Source of the DNA: Sphingomonadales bacterium
Lineage (GTDB): Bacteria > Pseudomonadota > Alphaproteobacteria > SMXS01
Direction of reading: 5' to 3'
Length of the DNA: 64,000 nucleotides
Assembly (NCBI GenBank): GCA_022844405.1
Contig: JALHLV010000006.1
Location: 1-64,000, forward strand
The stretch's first letter is position 1, and each line of letters opens with the position of its first letter. Below are positions 1 to 8,998 of the stretch, piece after piece. Made by a program: the position numbers and the translations under genes. The notes beneath the pieces were generated by a model. It made no database searches and was not told where the DNA came from. It was given only the letters and a program-made list of their open reading frames with translations.

Positions 1-247
1 ACAACTCACAAAAACCAGCGGCAATCTCGCCGGTGGTCTTGTCGTGCCCATCCGCCAACCCGCACAACCCTCGACAACCTCAACTCAACAATCATCGGCG
101 GGGTGAGAAATCCGGGCTAAGCCGCCCCTTTCCGTTGCTGTGCGCCACGTCCCTGAGGCGATCATAGCAAACACGGTCATTGCGGACGCGGTTTAATCGA
201 GCCCGGCCAGGCAGGTATCCAATCACTTATCCCCGCTTTTCCCAATC

Positions 248-256
248 TGTGGACAA
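248..256 (-). promoter_or_regulatory. DnaA-box-like 9-mer upstream of dnaB
   Basis: The + strand reads TGTGGACAA, the complement of TTGTCCACA, one base from the classical DnaA box TTATCCACA. It sits about 110 bases before the chosen dnaB start, and a related TTGTGGAC follows at 263-270. A single 9-mer can occur by chance. It may allow DnaA control of dnaB transcription but does not indicate an origin. The rest of 1-247 shows no convincing gene on either strand. Confidence 0.35.
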
Positions 257-278
257 AGCGCTTGTGGACGGCGCAGAT

Positions 279-293
279 GTTCCTAGAATGTTC
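279..293. promoter_or_regulatory. LexA-type SOS box before dnaB
   Basis: The bases read GTTC-CTAGAAT-GTTC, an exact match to the GTTC-N7-GTTC direct repeat recognised by alphaproteobacterial LexA. It lies 68 bases before the preferred dnaB start, where a promoter would be expected. The co-directional operon includes radA, a recombination and repair gene, so damage control is plausible. No transcript data are available. Confidence 0.55.
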
Positions 294-361
294 TAATGAC
301 TGGCGCGGCCTTCTCAGGCTCTATCAGCCGCCTAATCTTCCGTCAGCCAGGATATGCGCCC

Positions 362-1861
362 ATGCCGTCAGGATTTCAGGAGAGCGCCCGGCTTGCCGCC
401 TTCGACTCGCCGCAGGGCCATGCCGGCCTGCCGCACAATCTGGAGGTGGAACAGGCATTGCTCGGCGCGATCCTGGTCAACAACGACGCCTCCAACCGGG
501 TGTCGTTCCTGACCGCCGACCACTTCTTCGATCCTCTGCACCAGCGCATCTACGCCACGGCCATGCGGCTGATCGAGCGCGGCCAGTTGGCGATTCCCGC
601 GACGTTGAAGACCTATCTGGAGGCCGACGCGGGCCTCAAGGAGGTCGGCGGTCCGCAATATCTCGCCCGGCTCGCCGCCGCCGCTACCTCGATCCTGCAC
701 GCCGAGGAATACGGCAAGACCGTCTACGACCTGTCGCTGCGCCGCCAGCTGATCCTGATCGGCGAGGAGACGGTGCACAATGCCACGGATGGCGACACCG
801 AGAACCCTGCCCTCCACCAGATCGAGCAGGTCGAGCAGAAGCTGTTCAACCTGGCCGAGAGCGGACAGGCCGAGGAAGGCTTCAAGCCGTTCTCCCGCTC
901 GCTGGGAATCGCCATCGAGAACATCGAGGCGGCGCACAAGCGCGAAGGCAAGCTGACCGGCGTTTCGACCGGCATGCGCGCCCTGGACGAACTGCTGGGC
1001 GGCCTGCACAAGTCGGACCTGATCATCCTGGCCGGCCGCCCGTCCATGGGCAAGACGGCTCTCGCCACCAACATCGCCTTCAATGCGGCCAGGCGCTGGC
1101 AGCGCTCGAGACTCGAGGGCGAGGATCCCGTCAAGGGCGGCGGCGCGGTCGTCGGCTTCTTCTCGCTGGAAATGTCGGCCGAGCAGCTCGCCGCCCGCAT
1201 GCTGTCCGAGCAGGCGGACATCCCGTCGGAAAAGCTGCGTCGGGGCGACATGAGCTCCGAACAGTTCCGCGCCCTGGTGCGCGCCTCGCAGGAGATCGAG
1301 GACATCCCGCTGTTCATCGACGATACGCCCGCCCTGTCCATCGCCGGCGTGATGTCGCGGGCGCGGCGGCTCAAACGGCAGCACAATCTGGGCATGGTGG
1401 TGATCGACTATCTGCAGCTTGCCCGGCCGTCGGGCCAGCAGAGGAGCGAGAACCGGGTGCAGGAGGTTTCCGAAATCACCCGTGGCCTCAAGGCATTGGC
1501 GAAGACACTTAATGTACCGGTGCTGGCGCTGTCCCAGCTCAGCCGCTCGGTCGAGCAGCGCGAGGACAAACGGCCCCAGCTGGCGGACCTGCGCGAATCC
1601 GGTTCCATCGAGCAGGACGCCGACGTGGTCATGTTCGTCTACCGCGACGAGTACTACCACGAGCGCCGGCAGCCCGAGATGGGTACGCCCGCTCACCAGG
1701 AGTGGCTTGAGCGCGGCGAACGCATCCGCGGCGTGGCCGAGGTGATCATCGGCAAGCAGCGACACGGGCCCACTGGCGTCGCACGCTTGCACTTCACCAA
1801 GGAAACCACCAAGTTCGGCGATCTCGCACAAATCGACCACTTGCCGGATCGCACCTTTTGA
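362..1861 (+). CDS. dnaB: Replicative DNA helicase DnaB
   Basis: This is the hexameric 5'-3' helicase that unwinds DNA at the fork and recruits primase. The 499-residue product has the usual length. The N-terminal domain opens with LPHNLEVEQALLGAILVN near residue 26, and the RecA-like C-terminal domain carries Walker A GRPSMGKT near residues 225-232 and the DnaB-type segment LSQLSRSVEQREDKRP. I prefer ATG 362, preceded by an AGGA; ATG 296 is also in frame but has no ribosome site and abuts the LexA-type box. It heads a tight operon; its stop overlaps the mlaE start. Confidence 0.97.
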   Translation: MPSGFQESARLAAFDSPQGHAGLPHNLEVEQALLGAILVNNDASNRVSFLTADHFFDPLHQRIYATAMRLIERGQLAIPATLKTYLEADAGLKEVGGPQYLARLAAAATSILHAEEYGKTVYDLSLRRQLILIGEETVHNATDGDTENPALHQIEQVEQKLFNLAESGQAEEGFKPFSRSLGIAIENIEAAHKREGKLTGVSTGMRALDELLGGLHKSDLIILAGRPSMGKTALATNIAFNAARRWQRSRLEGEDPVKGGGAVVGFFSLEMSAEQLAARMLSEQADIPSEKLRRGDMSSEQFRALVRASQEIEDIPLFIDDTPALSIAGVMSRARRLKRQHNLGMVVIDYLQLARPSGQQRSENRVQEVSEITRGLKALAKTLNVPVLALSQLSRSVEQREDKRPQLADLRESGSIEQDADVVMFVYRDEYYHERRQPEMGTPAHQEWLERGERIRGVAEVIIGKQRHGPTGVARLHFTKETTKFGDLAQIDHLPDRTF

Positions 1862-2643
1862 CCATCGCCGCAAATCCCGTCGCCAATGTCGGCCGCGCCA
1901 CGCTGGAATTCCTGGCCGACGTGGGCCGCCTGTGCATCTTCGCCGCGCAGTCGCTGCTGGCGGTGTTCACGCCGCCCTTCTACTTCGCCAATCTGGGCCG
2001 GCAGCTCCTGTCCGTCGGCTTCTACTCCCTGCCCGTCGTCGGCCTGACCGCGCTGTTCACCGGCGCGGTGCTGGCGCAGCAGATCTACATCGGCACCGGG
2101 CGCTTCAACGCCGAGGCGACGGTGCCGACCATCGTCGTGTTCGGCATCACCCGTGAGTTGGGTCCCGTCATCGCCAGCCTGATGGTGGCCGGCCGCGTCG
2201 CCGCCGCCATGGCCGCCGAGCTGGGCACCATGCGGGTGACCGAGCAGATCGACGCGCTGACCACCCTTGCCACCAACCCGTTCCGCTACCTGATCGCGCC
2301 GCGGGTGCTGGCGGCGACGCTGATGCTGCCGATTCTGGTGCTGATCGGCGACATCATCGGCGTCATGGGCGGCTGGCTGCTGGCCACGACCGTGCTCGAC
2401 TACAACTCGATCGGCTACCTGCAGCGGACCGTCGACTTCCTCGAGACCTGGGACGTGATCTCAGGCCTGATCAAAGCTGGCGTGTTCGGTTTCATCATCG
2501 CGCTGATGGGCTGCTACCAGGGCTTCAACAGCAGCGGCGGCGCCCAGGGCGTCGGCCGGGCGACCACCAACGCGGTGGTGTCGGCCTCGATCCTGATCCT
2601 GGCGGCCAATTACATCATCACCTCCATCGCGTTCACCGACTGA
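1858..2643 (+). CDS. mlaE: MlaE-family ABC transporter permease
   Basis: This is the inner-membrane permease of a phospholipid/retrograde lipid transport ABC system (MlaE/YrbE family). The 261-residue product is strongly hydrophobic with the family signature of ARG-type segments: RELGPVIASLMVAGRVAAAM followed by AAELGTMRVTEQIDAL. It starts at a TTG overlapping the dnaB stop and ends in a TGATG overlap with mlaF, implying translational coupling. No mlaD substrate-binding gene follows, so that partner must be encoded elsewhere or be different. Confidence 0.93.
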   Translation: MTIAANPVANVGRATLEFLADVGRLCIFAAQSLLAVFTPPFYFANLGRQLLSVGFYSLPVVGLTALFTGAVLAQQIYIGTGRFNAEATVPTIVVFGITRELGPVIASLMVAGRVAAAMAAELGTMRVTEQIDALTTLATNPFRYLIAPRVLAATLMLPILVLIGDIIGVMGGWLLATTVLDYNSIGYLQRTVDFLETWDVISGLIKAGVFGFIIALMGCYQGFNSSGGAQGVGRATTNAVVSASILILAANYIITSIAFTD

Positions 2644-3416
2644 TGGGCACGCCGAAACTCAGCCTCGAGGGTGTGCGCAAGCGTTTCGGCAGCAAGGTGG
2701 TGCTCGACGGCGTCGATCTCGAGGTCTATCCCGGCGAATCCGTGGTGGTCATGGGCGGTTCCGGTACGGGCAAGTCGGTGATGCTGAAATGCGTCCTGGG
2801 CCTGATCCAGCCCGACAGCGGACGAATTCTGCTCGACGGGCGCGATATCACCCATCTTCGTGGCCGCGAACGCGAGCAGCTGCTGCGCCGCTTCGGCATG
2901 CTGTTCCAGGGCGGCGCGCTGTTCGACAGCCTGCGGGTGTGGCGCAATGTCTCGTTCGGTCTGATGTCGGCCCAGCGCATGAGCAAGCGCGACGCACGCG
3001 CCAGGGCCGTGGACATCCTCGCCAAGGTCGGCCTCGGCCCGGACGTCGGCGATCTGCGGCCCGCCGAACTGTCGGGCGGCATGCAGAAGCGCGTGGCGCT
3101 CGCCCGCGCCATCGCGACCAATCCGGAGATCATCTTCTTCGACGAGCCGACCGCCGGTCTCGATCCGATCATGGCCGACGTCATCAACAAGCTGATCATC
3201 GAGCGCGTGCGGGACCTGGGCGCGACCGCGCTCACCATCACCCACGACATGGCCAGCGCCCGCAAGATCGCCGACCGCATCGGCATGCTGCACGCCGGCA
3301 AGATCATCTGGGCCGGCCCGGTCGCCGAGATCGATCGTTCCGGCAACCCCTATGTGGAGCAGTTTATCCACGGCCGCGCCGAAGGGCCGATCACCATGGC
3401 CGTGCGGAGACAATAG
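2643..3416 (+). CDS. mlaF: MlaF-family ABC transporter ATP-binding protein
   Basis: This is the cytoplasmic ATPase paired with the preceding permease, powering lipid movement between the membranes. Walker A GGSGTGKS lies at residues 38-45, the signature LSGGMQKR near residue 142, and Walker B IIFFDEPTAGLDP near residue 163. The 257-residue length is normal. ATG 2643 overlaps the mlaE stop, and its TAG overlaps the GTG start of radA, so all three are likely co-translated. Confidence 0.95.
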   Translation: MGTPKLSLEGVRKRFGSKVVLDGVDLEVYPGESVVVMGGSGTGKSVMLKCVLGLIQPDSGRILLDGRDITHLRGREREQLLRRFGMLFQGGALFDSLRVWRNVSFGLMSAQRMSKRDARARAVDILAKVGLGPDVGDLRPAELSGGMQKRVALARAIATNPEIIFFDEPTAGLDPIMADVINKLIIERVRDLGATALTITHDMASARKIADRIGMLHAGKIIWAGPVAEIDRSGNPYVEQFIHGRAEGPITMAVRRQ

Positions 3417-4768
3417 TGGCCAAGACCGCGGAAAATTTCGTCTGCCAGAACTGCGGTACGCTCCACCGCAAGTGGCAGGGCAAGTGCGAGGGCTGCGGCG
3501 AATGGAACACCATCGTCCAGGAAATCGGCGCCGAGCCCATCCCGCGGGGCCTGACCATCGGCAAGGGCCATGTCATCGAACTGACCGGCTTGACCGGCGA
3601 GACCGAGCAGGCGCCGCGCCTGATCACCGGCATCGCCGAGTTCGACCGGGCGTGCGGCGGCGGGCTGGTGCCCGGCTCGGCCTTGTTGGTCGGCGGCGAT
3701 CCGGGCATCGGCAAGTCTACTATCCTGCTCCAGGCGGCGGCGCTCCTGGCCAACCGCGGCGTGGACTGCGTCTACATCTCCGGCGAGGAAGCCGCTGCCC
3801 AGATCCGCTCCCGGGCGCTCAGGCTGGGGCTGGCGGACTCGCCGCTTGAACTGGGCTCCGAAACCAGCCTGCGCAACATCCTGGCCACGCTGGAAGCGCG
3901 CCGGCCGCAGGTGGTGGTGATCGATTCGATCCAGACCGTATTCGCCGACAATGTGGAATCGGCGCCCGGATCGGTCAGCCAGGTGCGCGCCTGCGCCCAG
4001 GAACTGATCCGTTTCGCCAAGCGCCGCGGCTGCACCGTCATCCTGGTCGGCCACGTCACCAAGGACGGCCAGATCGCCGGTCCGCGCGTGCTCGAGCACA
4101 TGGTCGATACCGTGCTGTATTTCGAGGGCGAGCGCGGCCACCAGTTCCGCATCCTGCGCGCGGTGAAGAACCGCTATGGCGGCACCGACGAGATCGGCGT
4201 CTTCGAGATGACCGACAAGGGCCTTGCCGAGGTGCCGAACCCGTCCGCCCTGTTCCTGACCAACCGGCGCGAACCGGTAAGCGGCGCCGCTGTGTTCGCC
4301 GGCATCGAGGGCACGCGGCCGGTGCTGGTCGAAATCCAGGCGCTGGTAGCCCCCTCGCCGCTCGCCACGCCGCGCCGCGCCGTGGTCGGCTGGGACACCG
4401 GCCGGCTCGCCATGGTGATGGCCGTGCTCGACGCCCGCTGCGGCCTCGGCTTCGGCGGGCAGGACGTCTACCTCAACGTGGCCGGCGGCCTCCGGGTGAG
4501 CGAGCCGGCGGCCGACCTGGCGGTGGCGGCGGCGCTGGTGTCGTCGCTGGCCGACATTCCCGTGCCGCCGGAAACCGTGATCTTCGGCGAGATCAGCCTG
4601 GCCGGCGAGGTGAGGCCCGTGGCGCAGTCCGACGCGCGGCTCAAGGAGGCCGAAAAGCTGGGCTTCGTCCGCGCCTGGCTGCCGCAGTCGTCGAAGACCG
4701 CAAAATCGAGCCTGCAGCTTACCGAACTGGAAAAGCTGCAGGCCGTCAAAGACCTGTTCATGTCCTGA
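3416..4768 (+). CDS. radA: DNA repair protein RadA
   Basis: RadA processes recombination intermediates as a RecA-related helicase-like ATPase with a C-terminal Lon-protease-like domain. The 450-residue product has the N-terminal zinc finger (C10, C13, C24, C27), Walker A GGDPGIGKST near residue 100, and KNRYG, a variant of the RadA KNRFG motif. The start is GTG 3416, overlapping the mlaF stop; a longer open frame upstream only shadows mlaF. Its place behind the LexA-type box of this operon is consistent with damage control. Confidence 0.96.
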   Translation: MAKTAENFVCQNCGTLHRKWQGKCEGCGEWNTIVQEIGAEPIPRGLTIGKGHVIELTGLTGETEQAPRLITGIAEFDRACGGGLVPGSALLVGGDPGIGKSTILLQAAALLANRGVDCVYISGEEAAAQIRSRALRLGLADSPLELGSETSLRNILATLEARRPQVVVIDSIQTVFADNVESAPGSVSQVRACAQELIRFAKRRGCTVILVGHVTKDGQIAGPRVLEHMVDTVLYFEGERGHQFRILRAVKNRYGGTDEIGVFEMTDKGLAEVPNPSALFLTNRREPVSGAAVFAGIEGTRPVLVEIQALVAPSPLATPRRAVVGWDTGRLAMVMAVLDARCGLGFGGQDVYLNVAGGLRVSEPAADLAVAAALVSSLADIPVPPETVIFGEISLAGEVRPVAQSDARLKEAEKLGFVRAWLPQSSKTAKSSLQLTELEKLQAVKDLFMS

Positions 4769-4775
4769 GCCGCCC

Positions 4776-5342
4776 ATGGAAAGCATCAACACTCTCGATA
4801 TCGTCATCGTCGCCGTGGTCGGCCTGTCGGCGATCATCGGCATGTACCGGGGCCTGGTACGCGAGATCCTGTCGCTGGCGGCATGGATCGGCGCGGGCTG
4901 GATCGCCCTCACCCTCTACGATCCGGCGAAGGAGCTGGTGAAGCGCTGGGTGGACGATCCGCAATGGGCGGGTATCGTCGCCGGCGCGGGGCTGTTCGTG
5001 CTGGCGCTGGTGGCGCTGCTGATAATTGCCGGCCACCTGTCGCGCAACACCAAGCGCGCCAGCATGCTGGGTCCGGCGAACCGCATGCTGGGCATCGTTT
5101 TCGGCATCCTGCGCGGCGGCGTGGTGGTGGCGCTGGTCTACATCGCCACCGTTCACGTCATGGGGCTCTACGAGGATGAGGAGGCCGAGAAGATGGAAAA
5201 CCCCAATTGGGTGGAAACTTCGCGCCTGCTGCCCCATGTAAGGGCCGCGGCGGCGGCCATCGAGCGTCTGGTGCCCGAGACGATGCGCCCCGCGGTCAAG
5301 GAAAAACGGCAGGACACCCGCAACGAATCGGAGGTGCTGTAG
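4776..5342 (+). CDS. cvpA: CvpA family membrane protein
   Basis: CvpA proteins are small inner-membrane proteins, linked by name to colicin V production and commonly found beside purF; their biochemical role is poorly defined. The 188-residue product has four hydrophobic segments and the family pattern GLSAIIGMYRGLVREILSLA near the N terminus. It starts seven bases after radA and precedes purF, the classical arrangement. Confidence 0.92.
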   Translation: MESINTLDIVIVAVVGLSAIIGMYRGLVREILSLAAWIGAGWIALTLYDPAKELVKRWVDDPQWAGIVAGAGLFVLALVALLIIAGHLSRNTKRASMLGPANRMLGIVFGILRGGVVVALVYIATVHVMGLYEDEEAEKMENPNWVETSRLLPHVRAAAAAIERLVPETMRPAVKEKRQDTRNESEVL

Positions 5343-5443
5343 GTGCATTCGGCAACTGACAGGCTTCGGGAATCGAGCTATACACCCGGACGACGGCAGA
5401 TACCGAACCTGCTTGAGAGGCAACCGGCGGAGTCAAGGCCGAC

Positions 5444-6898
5444 GTGACGGTATCCACGAATCCATTCGACGACGACAAGCTGCACGAGGAGTGCGGCGTA
5501 TTCGGCATCTACGGCCACCCGGACGCGGCGGCCTTGACGGTGCTGGGCCTGCATGCGCTGCAGCACCGCGGCCAGGAAGCGGCCGGCGTGGTCACCTATG
5601 ACGGCAAGCAGTTCCATTCCGAGCGCGCGCTGGGCCTGGTCGGCGACACGCTGAGCTCCGAGAGCGTCATCGCCTCGCTTCCGGGCGACTCGGCTATCGG
5701 TCACAACCGCTATTCGACCTCCGGCGGCACCGTGCTGCGCAACGTCCAGCCGCTGTTCGCCGAACTGTCGGGCGGTGGCTTCGCGATCGCCCATAACGGC
5801 AATCTGACCAACGCCATGACGTTGCGCCGCATGCTGGTCAGCAGGGGCGCCATCTTCCAGGCCAGCTCGGACACCGAGGTCATCATCCACCTGGTGGCGC
5901 TCAGCCAGCAGCCGCGCCTCGTCGACCGCGTCGTCGATGCGCTGCGCCAGATCGAGGGCGCCTATTCGCTGGTGATCCTCACCCAGAAGAAGATGATCGG
6001 CATCCGCGACCCGCTCGGCATCCGCCCGCTGGTGCTGGGCGAGATGGAAGGCGGCGTGCCGGTGCTCGCGTCCGAGTCCGTCGCGTTCGACATCATCGGC
6101 GCCAAATATGTCCGCGAGATCGAGCCGGGCGAGATGATCGTGTTCACCGAAAGCGGCATCCAGAGCCTGCATCCCTTCCCGCAGCAGAAGCCGCGTCCGT
6201 GCATCTTCGAGAACATCTATTTCTCGCGGCCGGACTCGCTCACCGCCAGCGGCAGCGTCTACGAGATTCGCAAGCGGATCGGCGCCGAGCTGTCGCGCGA
6301 AATGCCGGTTGACGCCGATCTGGTGATCCCGGTTCCCGATTCCGGCACGCCCTCGGCCATCGGCTATTCCCAGGAATCCGGCATTCCGTTCGAGCTGGGT
6401 ATCATCCGCAACCATTATGTCGGCCGCACCTTCATCGAGCCGACGGATTCGATCCGCCATCTCGGCGTGCGCCTCAAGCACAACGCCAACAAGTCGCAGA
6501 TCGCCGGCAAGCGGGTGATCCTGGTCGACGACAGCATCGTGCGCGGCACCACCTCCATCAAGATCGTGGAAATGATCCGCAGCGCCGGCGCCAAGGAGGT
6601 GCATATGCGCATCGCCAGCCCGCCGACGACCCATTCCTGCTTCTACGGCGTCGACACGCCCGAGCGGCACAAGCTGCTGGCGGCGCGCATGAGCGTCGAG
6701 GACATGGCGCGGCTGATCGGCGTCGATTCCCTGTCCTTCCTGTCGATGGACGGGCTCTACCGCGCCGTTGGCGAGCCGGGCCGCAACGACCGCAGCCCGC
6801 AATATTGCGACGCCTGCTTCTCGGGCGAGTATCCGATCCGGCTGGTCGACCATGACGGCGGCCAGCAATCGCAATTGTCGCTGCTCGCGGAAGCATGA
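5444..6898 (+). CDS. purF: Amidophosphoribosyltransferase PurF
   Basis: PurF catalyses the first step of purine synthesis, making phosphoribosylamine from PRPP and glutamine. The N-terminal glutaminase cysteine is C17 (HEECGVFGIYG), so a 16-residue propeptide must be removed as in the B. subtilis-type enzyme. The PRPP loop VILVDDSIVRGTT lies near residue 355 and the C terminus holds cysteines (YCDACFSG) of the iron-sulfur type. The 484-residue frame starts at GTG 5444, about 100 bases after cvpA. Confidence 0.96.
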   Translation: MTVSTNPFDDDKLHEECGVFGIYGHPDAAALTVLGLHALQHRGQEAAGVVTYDGKQFHSERALGLVGDTLSSESVIASLPGDSAIGHNRYSTSGGTVLRNVQPLFAELSGGGFAIAHNGNLTNAMTLRRMLVSRGAIFQASSDTEVIIHLVALSQQPRLVDRVVDALRQIEGAYSLVILTQKKMIGIRDPLGIRPLVLGEMEGGVPVLASESVAFDIIGAKYVREIEPGEMIVFTESGIQSLHPFPQQKPRPCIFENIYFSRPDSLTASGSVYEIRKRIGAELSREMPVDADLVIPVPDSGTPSAIGYSQESGIPFELGIIRNHYVGRTFIEPTDSIRHLGVRLKHNANKSQIAGKRVILVDDSIVRGTTSIKIVEMIRSAGAKEVHMRIASPPTTHSCFYGVDTPERHKLLAARMSVEDMARLIGVDSLSFLSMDGLYRAVGEPGRNDRSPQYCDACFSGEYPIRLVDHDGGQQSQLSLLAEA

Positions 6899-7611
6899 CT
6901 CAGACGCTGTCCGGAAAGATCGCGCTGGTCACCGGCGCCTCGCGGGGCATCGGCTATCAGGCCGCGCTGGCGCTGGCCAGGGCCGGCGCGCATGTCATCG
7001 CCGTCGCCCGCACCGTCGGTGCCCTCGAGGAGCTGGACGATGAAATCCAGGCGGCCGGCGGCTCGGCGACACTGACGCCGCTCGACCTGAAGCAGGGCGA
7101 GCTCATCGACCGCATCGGCGGCGCTGTCCACGAGCGCTGGGGCCGGCTCGACATCCTCGTCGGCAATGCCGGCATCCTGGGCGAGCTGGCGCCCATGCAT
7201 CACATCGCGCCCAAGGTCTGGGACGAGGTCATGGCGGTGAACCTCACCGCGAACTGGCGGCTGATCCGCGCCTTCGACCCGCTGTTGCGCGCCGCGCCGG
7301 CGGGCCGCGCCCTGTTCATCAGCGCGACCCTCGGTCATGTGCCGCGCGCCTATTGGGGCGCCTATGCGGTCTCCAAGGCGGGCCTGGACATGATGGTGAA
7401 AACCTACGCCGACGAACTGGACGGCACGCCCGTGCGCGTCAACCTGTTCAACCCGGGTCGCACCCGTACCGCCATGCGCGCCAAGGCCATGCCCGGCGAG
7501 GATCCGGACACCCTGCCCCGGCCCGCCGACGTCGCGCCCGACATCGTCCGCATGGTGTCGCCGGACTGGACCGGCCAGGGCGAGCTGGTGAACTGGCGGG
7601 AAGGCGTGTAG
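6895..7611 (+). CDS. Short-chain dehydrogenase/reductase beside purF
   Basis: This is a classical SDR with a Rossmann fold that oxidises or reduces an unknown carbonyl/alcohol with NAD(P). VTGASRGIGYQ near residue 13 binds the nucleotide, LVGNAGILG stands for the NNAG motif, and the active site is S with YAVSK. The 238-residue gene begins at ATG 6895, overlapping the purF stop, and ends the operon. An SDR after purF is a recurring alphaproteobacterial arrangement; its substrate is not known to me. Confidence 0.88.
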   Translation: MTQTLSGKIALVTGASRGIGYQAALALARAGAHVIAVARTVGALEELDDEIQAAGGSATLTPLDLKQGELIDRIGGAVHERWGRLDILVGNAGILGELAPMHHIAPKVWDEVMAVNLTANWRLIRAFDPLLRAAPAGRALFISATLGHVPRAYWGAYAVSKAGLDMMVKTYADELDGTPVRVNLFNPGRTRTAMRAKAMPGEDPDTLPRPADVAPDIVRMVSPDWTGQGELVNWREGV

Positions 7612-7632
7612 CTCTCTTCTCTTTCGGGAATT

Positions 7633-8988
7633 CTATTCTTTTTCCGCGAACGGATTGTCCGACTTCTTCAGCCTGATCCGGATCGGGGTGCCCCACATGT
7701 CGAAGGTGTCGCGCAGGCCGTTCTGCAGATAGCGGATGTATGACTCCGGCACTTCGTCCGGACGCGAGCAGAAGCACACGAATGTCGGTGGGCGTGCCTT
7801 CACCTGGGTCATGTAGCGCAGCTTCAGGCGGCGGCCCGACGGCGCCGGCGGCGGATGCGCCTGGATGGCGCCGTCCAGCCAGCGGTTGAGCCGCGCCGTC
7901 GAGATGCGGCTGTCCCACGCCTCGTAGGCCTTCATCACCGCGGGCATCAGCGTGTCGAGGCCGCGGCCGGTCAGCGCCGAGAACTGCACGAACTGCACAC
8001 CGCGGATTTCCGGCATATCCAGGTCGAGCATGTCCTCGACCTCCTTGAGCACTTCCTTCTTGTTCTCGACCAGGTCCCACTTGTTGAGCGCCACCACCAG
8101 CGCCCTGCCTTCGCGCGCCACCAGGCTGGCCAGCACCTTGTCCTGCCGGTCGAGCGGCGACGTGGCATCGACCAGCAGCACCACGACCTGGGCGAACTTC
8201 ACCGCCCGCAGGCCGTCGGCCACCGACATCTTCTCCAGCTTGTCGATGACCCGGGCCTTGCGGCGCATGCCGGCGGTGTCGAACAGCTTGATGCGCTTGC
8301 CGTCGAATTCCCACTCGACCGAGATCGAATCCCGCGTCAGCCCGGCTTCCGGCCCGGCGAGCAGCCGTTCCTCGCCGATCAGCGTGTTGATCAGGGTCGA
8401 CTTGCCGGCGTTGGGGCGGCCGATGATGGCGAGGTGCAGGACACCGTCCTCATGCGCGGCGTCGTCCTCCTCGCCGTCCTCGTCCGGCACGATGATCTCG
8501 GCGTGCTCGGACAGTGCGTCGTAGAGCTCGCCCATGCCCTGGCCGTGTTCGGCGGAGATCTGCACCGGCGTGCCGAGGCCGAGCCCGAACGCCTCCAGAT
8601 AGCCGCTTTCGCCGGCCGAGCCTTCGGCCTTGTTGGCGACCACGACGACCGGCTTGCCGGTCTGGCGCAGCCACTGGGCGAAGTGCTCGTCGAGCGGCGT
8701 GACGCCGGCGCGGGCATCGATCATGAACATCACCACATCGGCGGACTCGACGGCCCGCTCGGTCTGCTGGCGCATCCGCGCTTCCATGGAGTCGTCGCGG
8801 ACGTCCTCCAGACCGGCGGTGTCGATCAGCGTGAATTCGAGCCCGGCGATGCGTGCCGCGGCTTCGCGGCGGTCGCGGGTGACGCCCGGCCGGTCATCGA
8901 CCAGCGCCAGGCGCCTGCCGGTCAGCCGATTGAAGAGCGTCGATTTGCCGACATTGGGTCGGCCGATGATGGCTGCGGTAAAGGACAT
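7633..8988 (-). CDS. der: GTPase Der (EngA), ribosome assembly
   Basis: Der is an essential tandem GTPase needed for 50S subunit maturation. The 451-residue protein has two G domains with P-loops GRPNVGKST at residues 8-16 and GRPNAGKST near residue 189, switch motifs DTAGLED and [13 protein letters not shown] and NKWD in the two G4 positions, and a C-terminal KH-like domain ending in [12 protein letters not shown]. It is the last gene of the TPR-bamB-der block and converges on the SDR at 6895. Confidence 0.97.
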   Translation of the reverse strand: MSFTAAIIGRPNVGKSTLFNRLTGRRLALVDDRPGVTRDRREAAARIAGLEFTLIDTAGLEDVRDDSMEARMRQQTERAVESADVVMFMIDARAGVTPLDEHFAQWLRQTGKPVVVVANKAEGSAGESGYLEAFGLGLGTPVQISAEHGQGMGELYDALSEHAEIIVPDEDGEEDDAAHEDGVLHLAIIGRPNAGKSTLINTLIGEERLLAGPEAGLTRDSISVEWEFDGKRIKLFDTAGMRRKARVIDKLEKMSVADGLRAVKFAQVVVLLVDATSPLDRQDKVLASLVAREGRALVVALNKWDLVENKKEVLKEVEDMLDLDMPEIRGVQFVQFSALTGRGLDTLMPAVMKAYEAWDSRISTARLNRWLDGAIQAHPPPAPSGRRLKLRYMTQVKARPPTFVCFCSRPDEVPESYIRYLQNGLRDTFDMWGTPIRIRLKKSDNPFAEKE

Positions 8989-8998
8989 TTTTCCATCG

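Noticed and set aside
1-247. Replication origin next to dnaB
   Set aside because: Only one good DnaA-like 9-mer, no AT-rich unwinding region and no dnaA, hemE or parAB genes.
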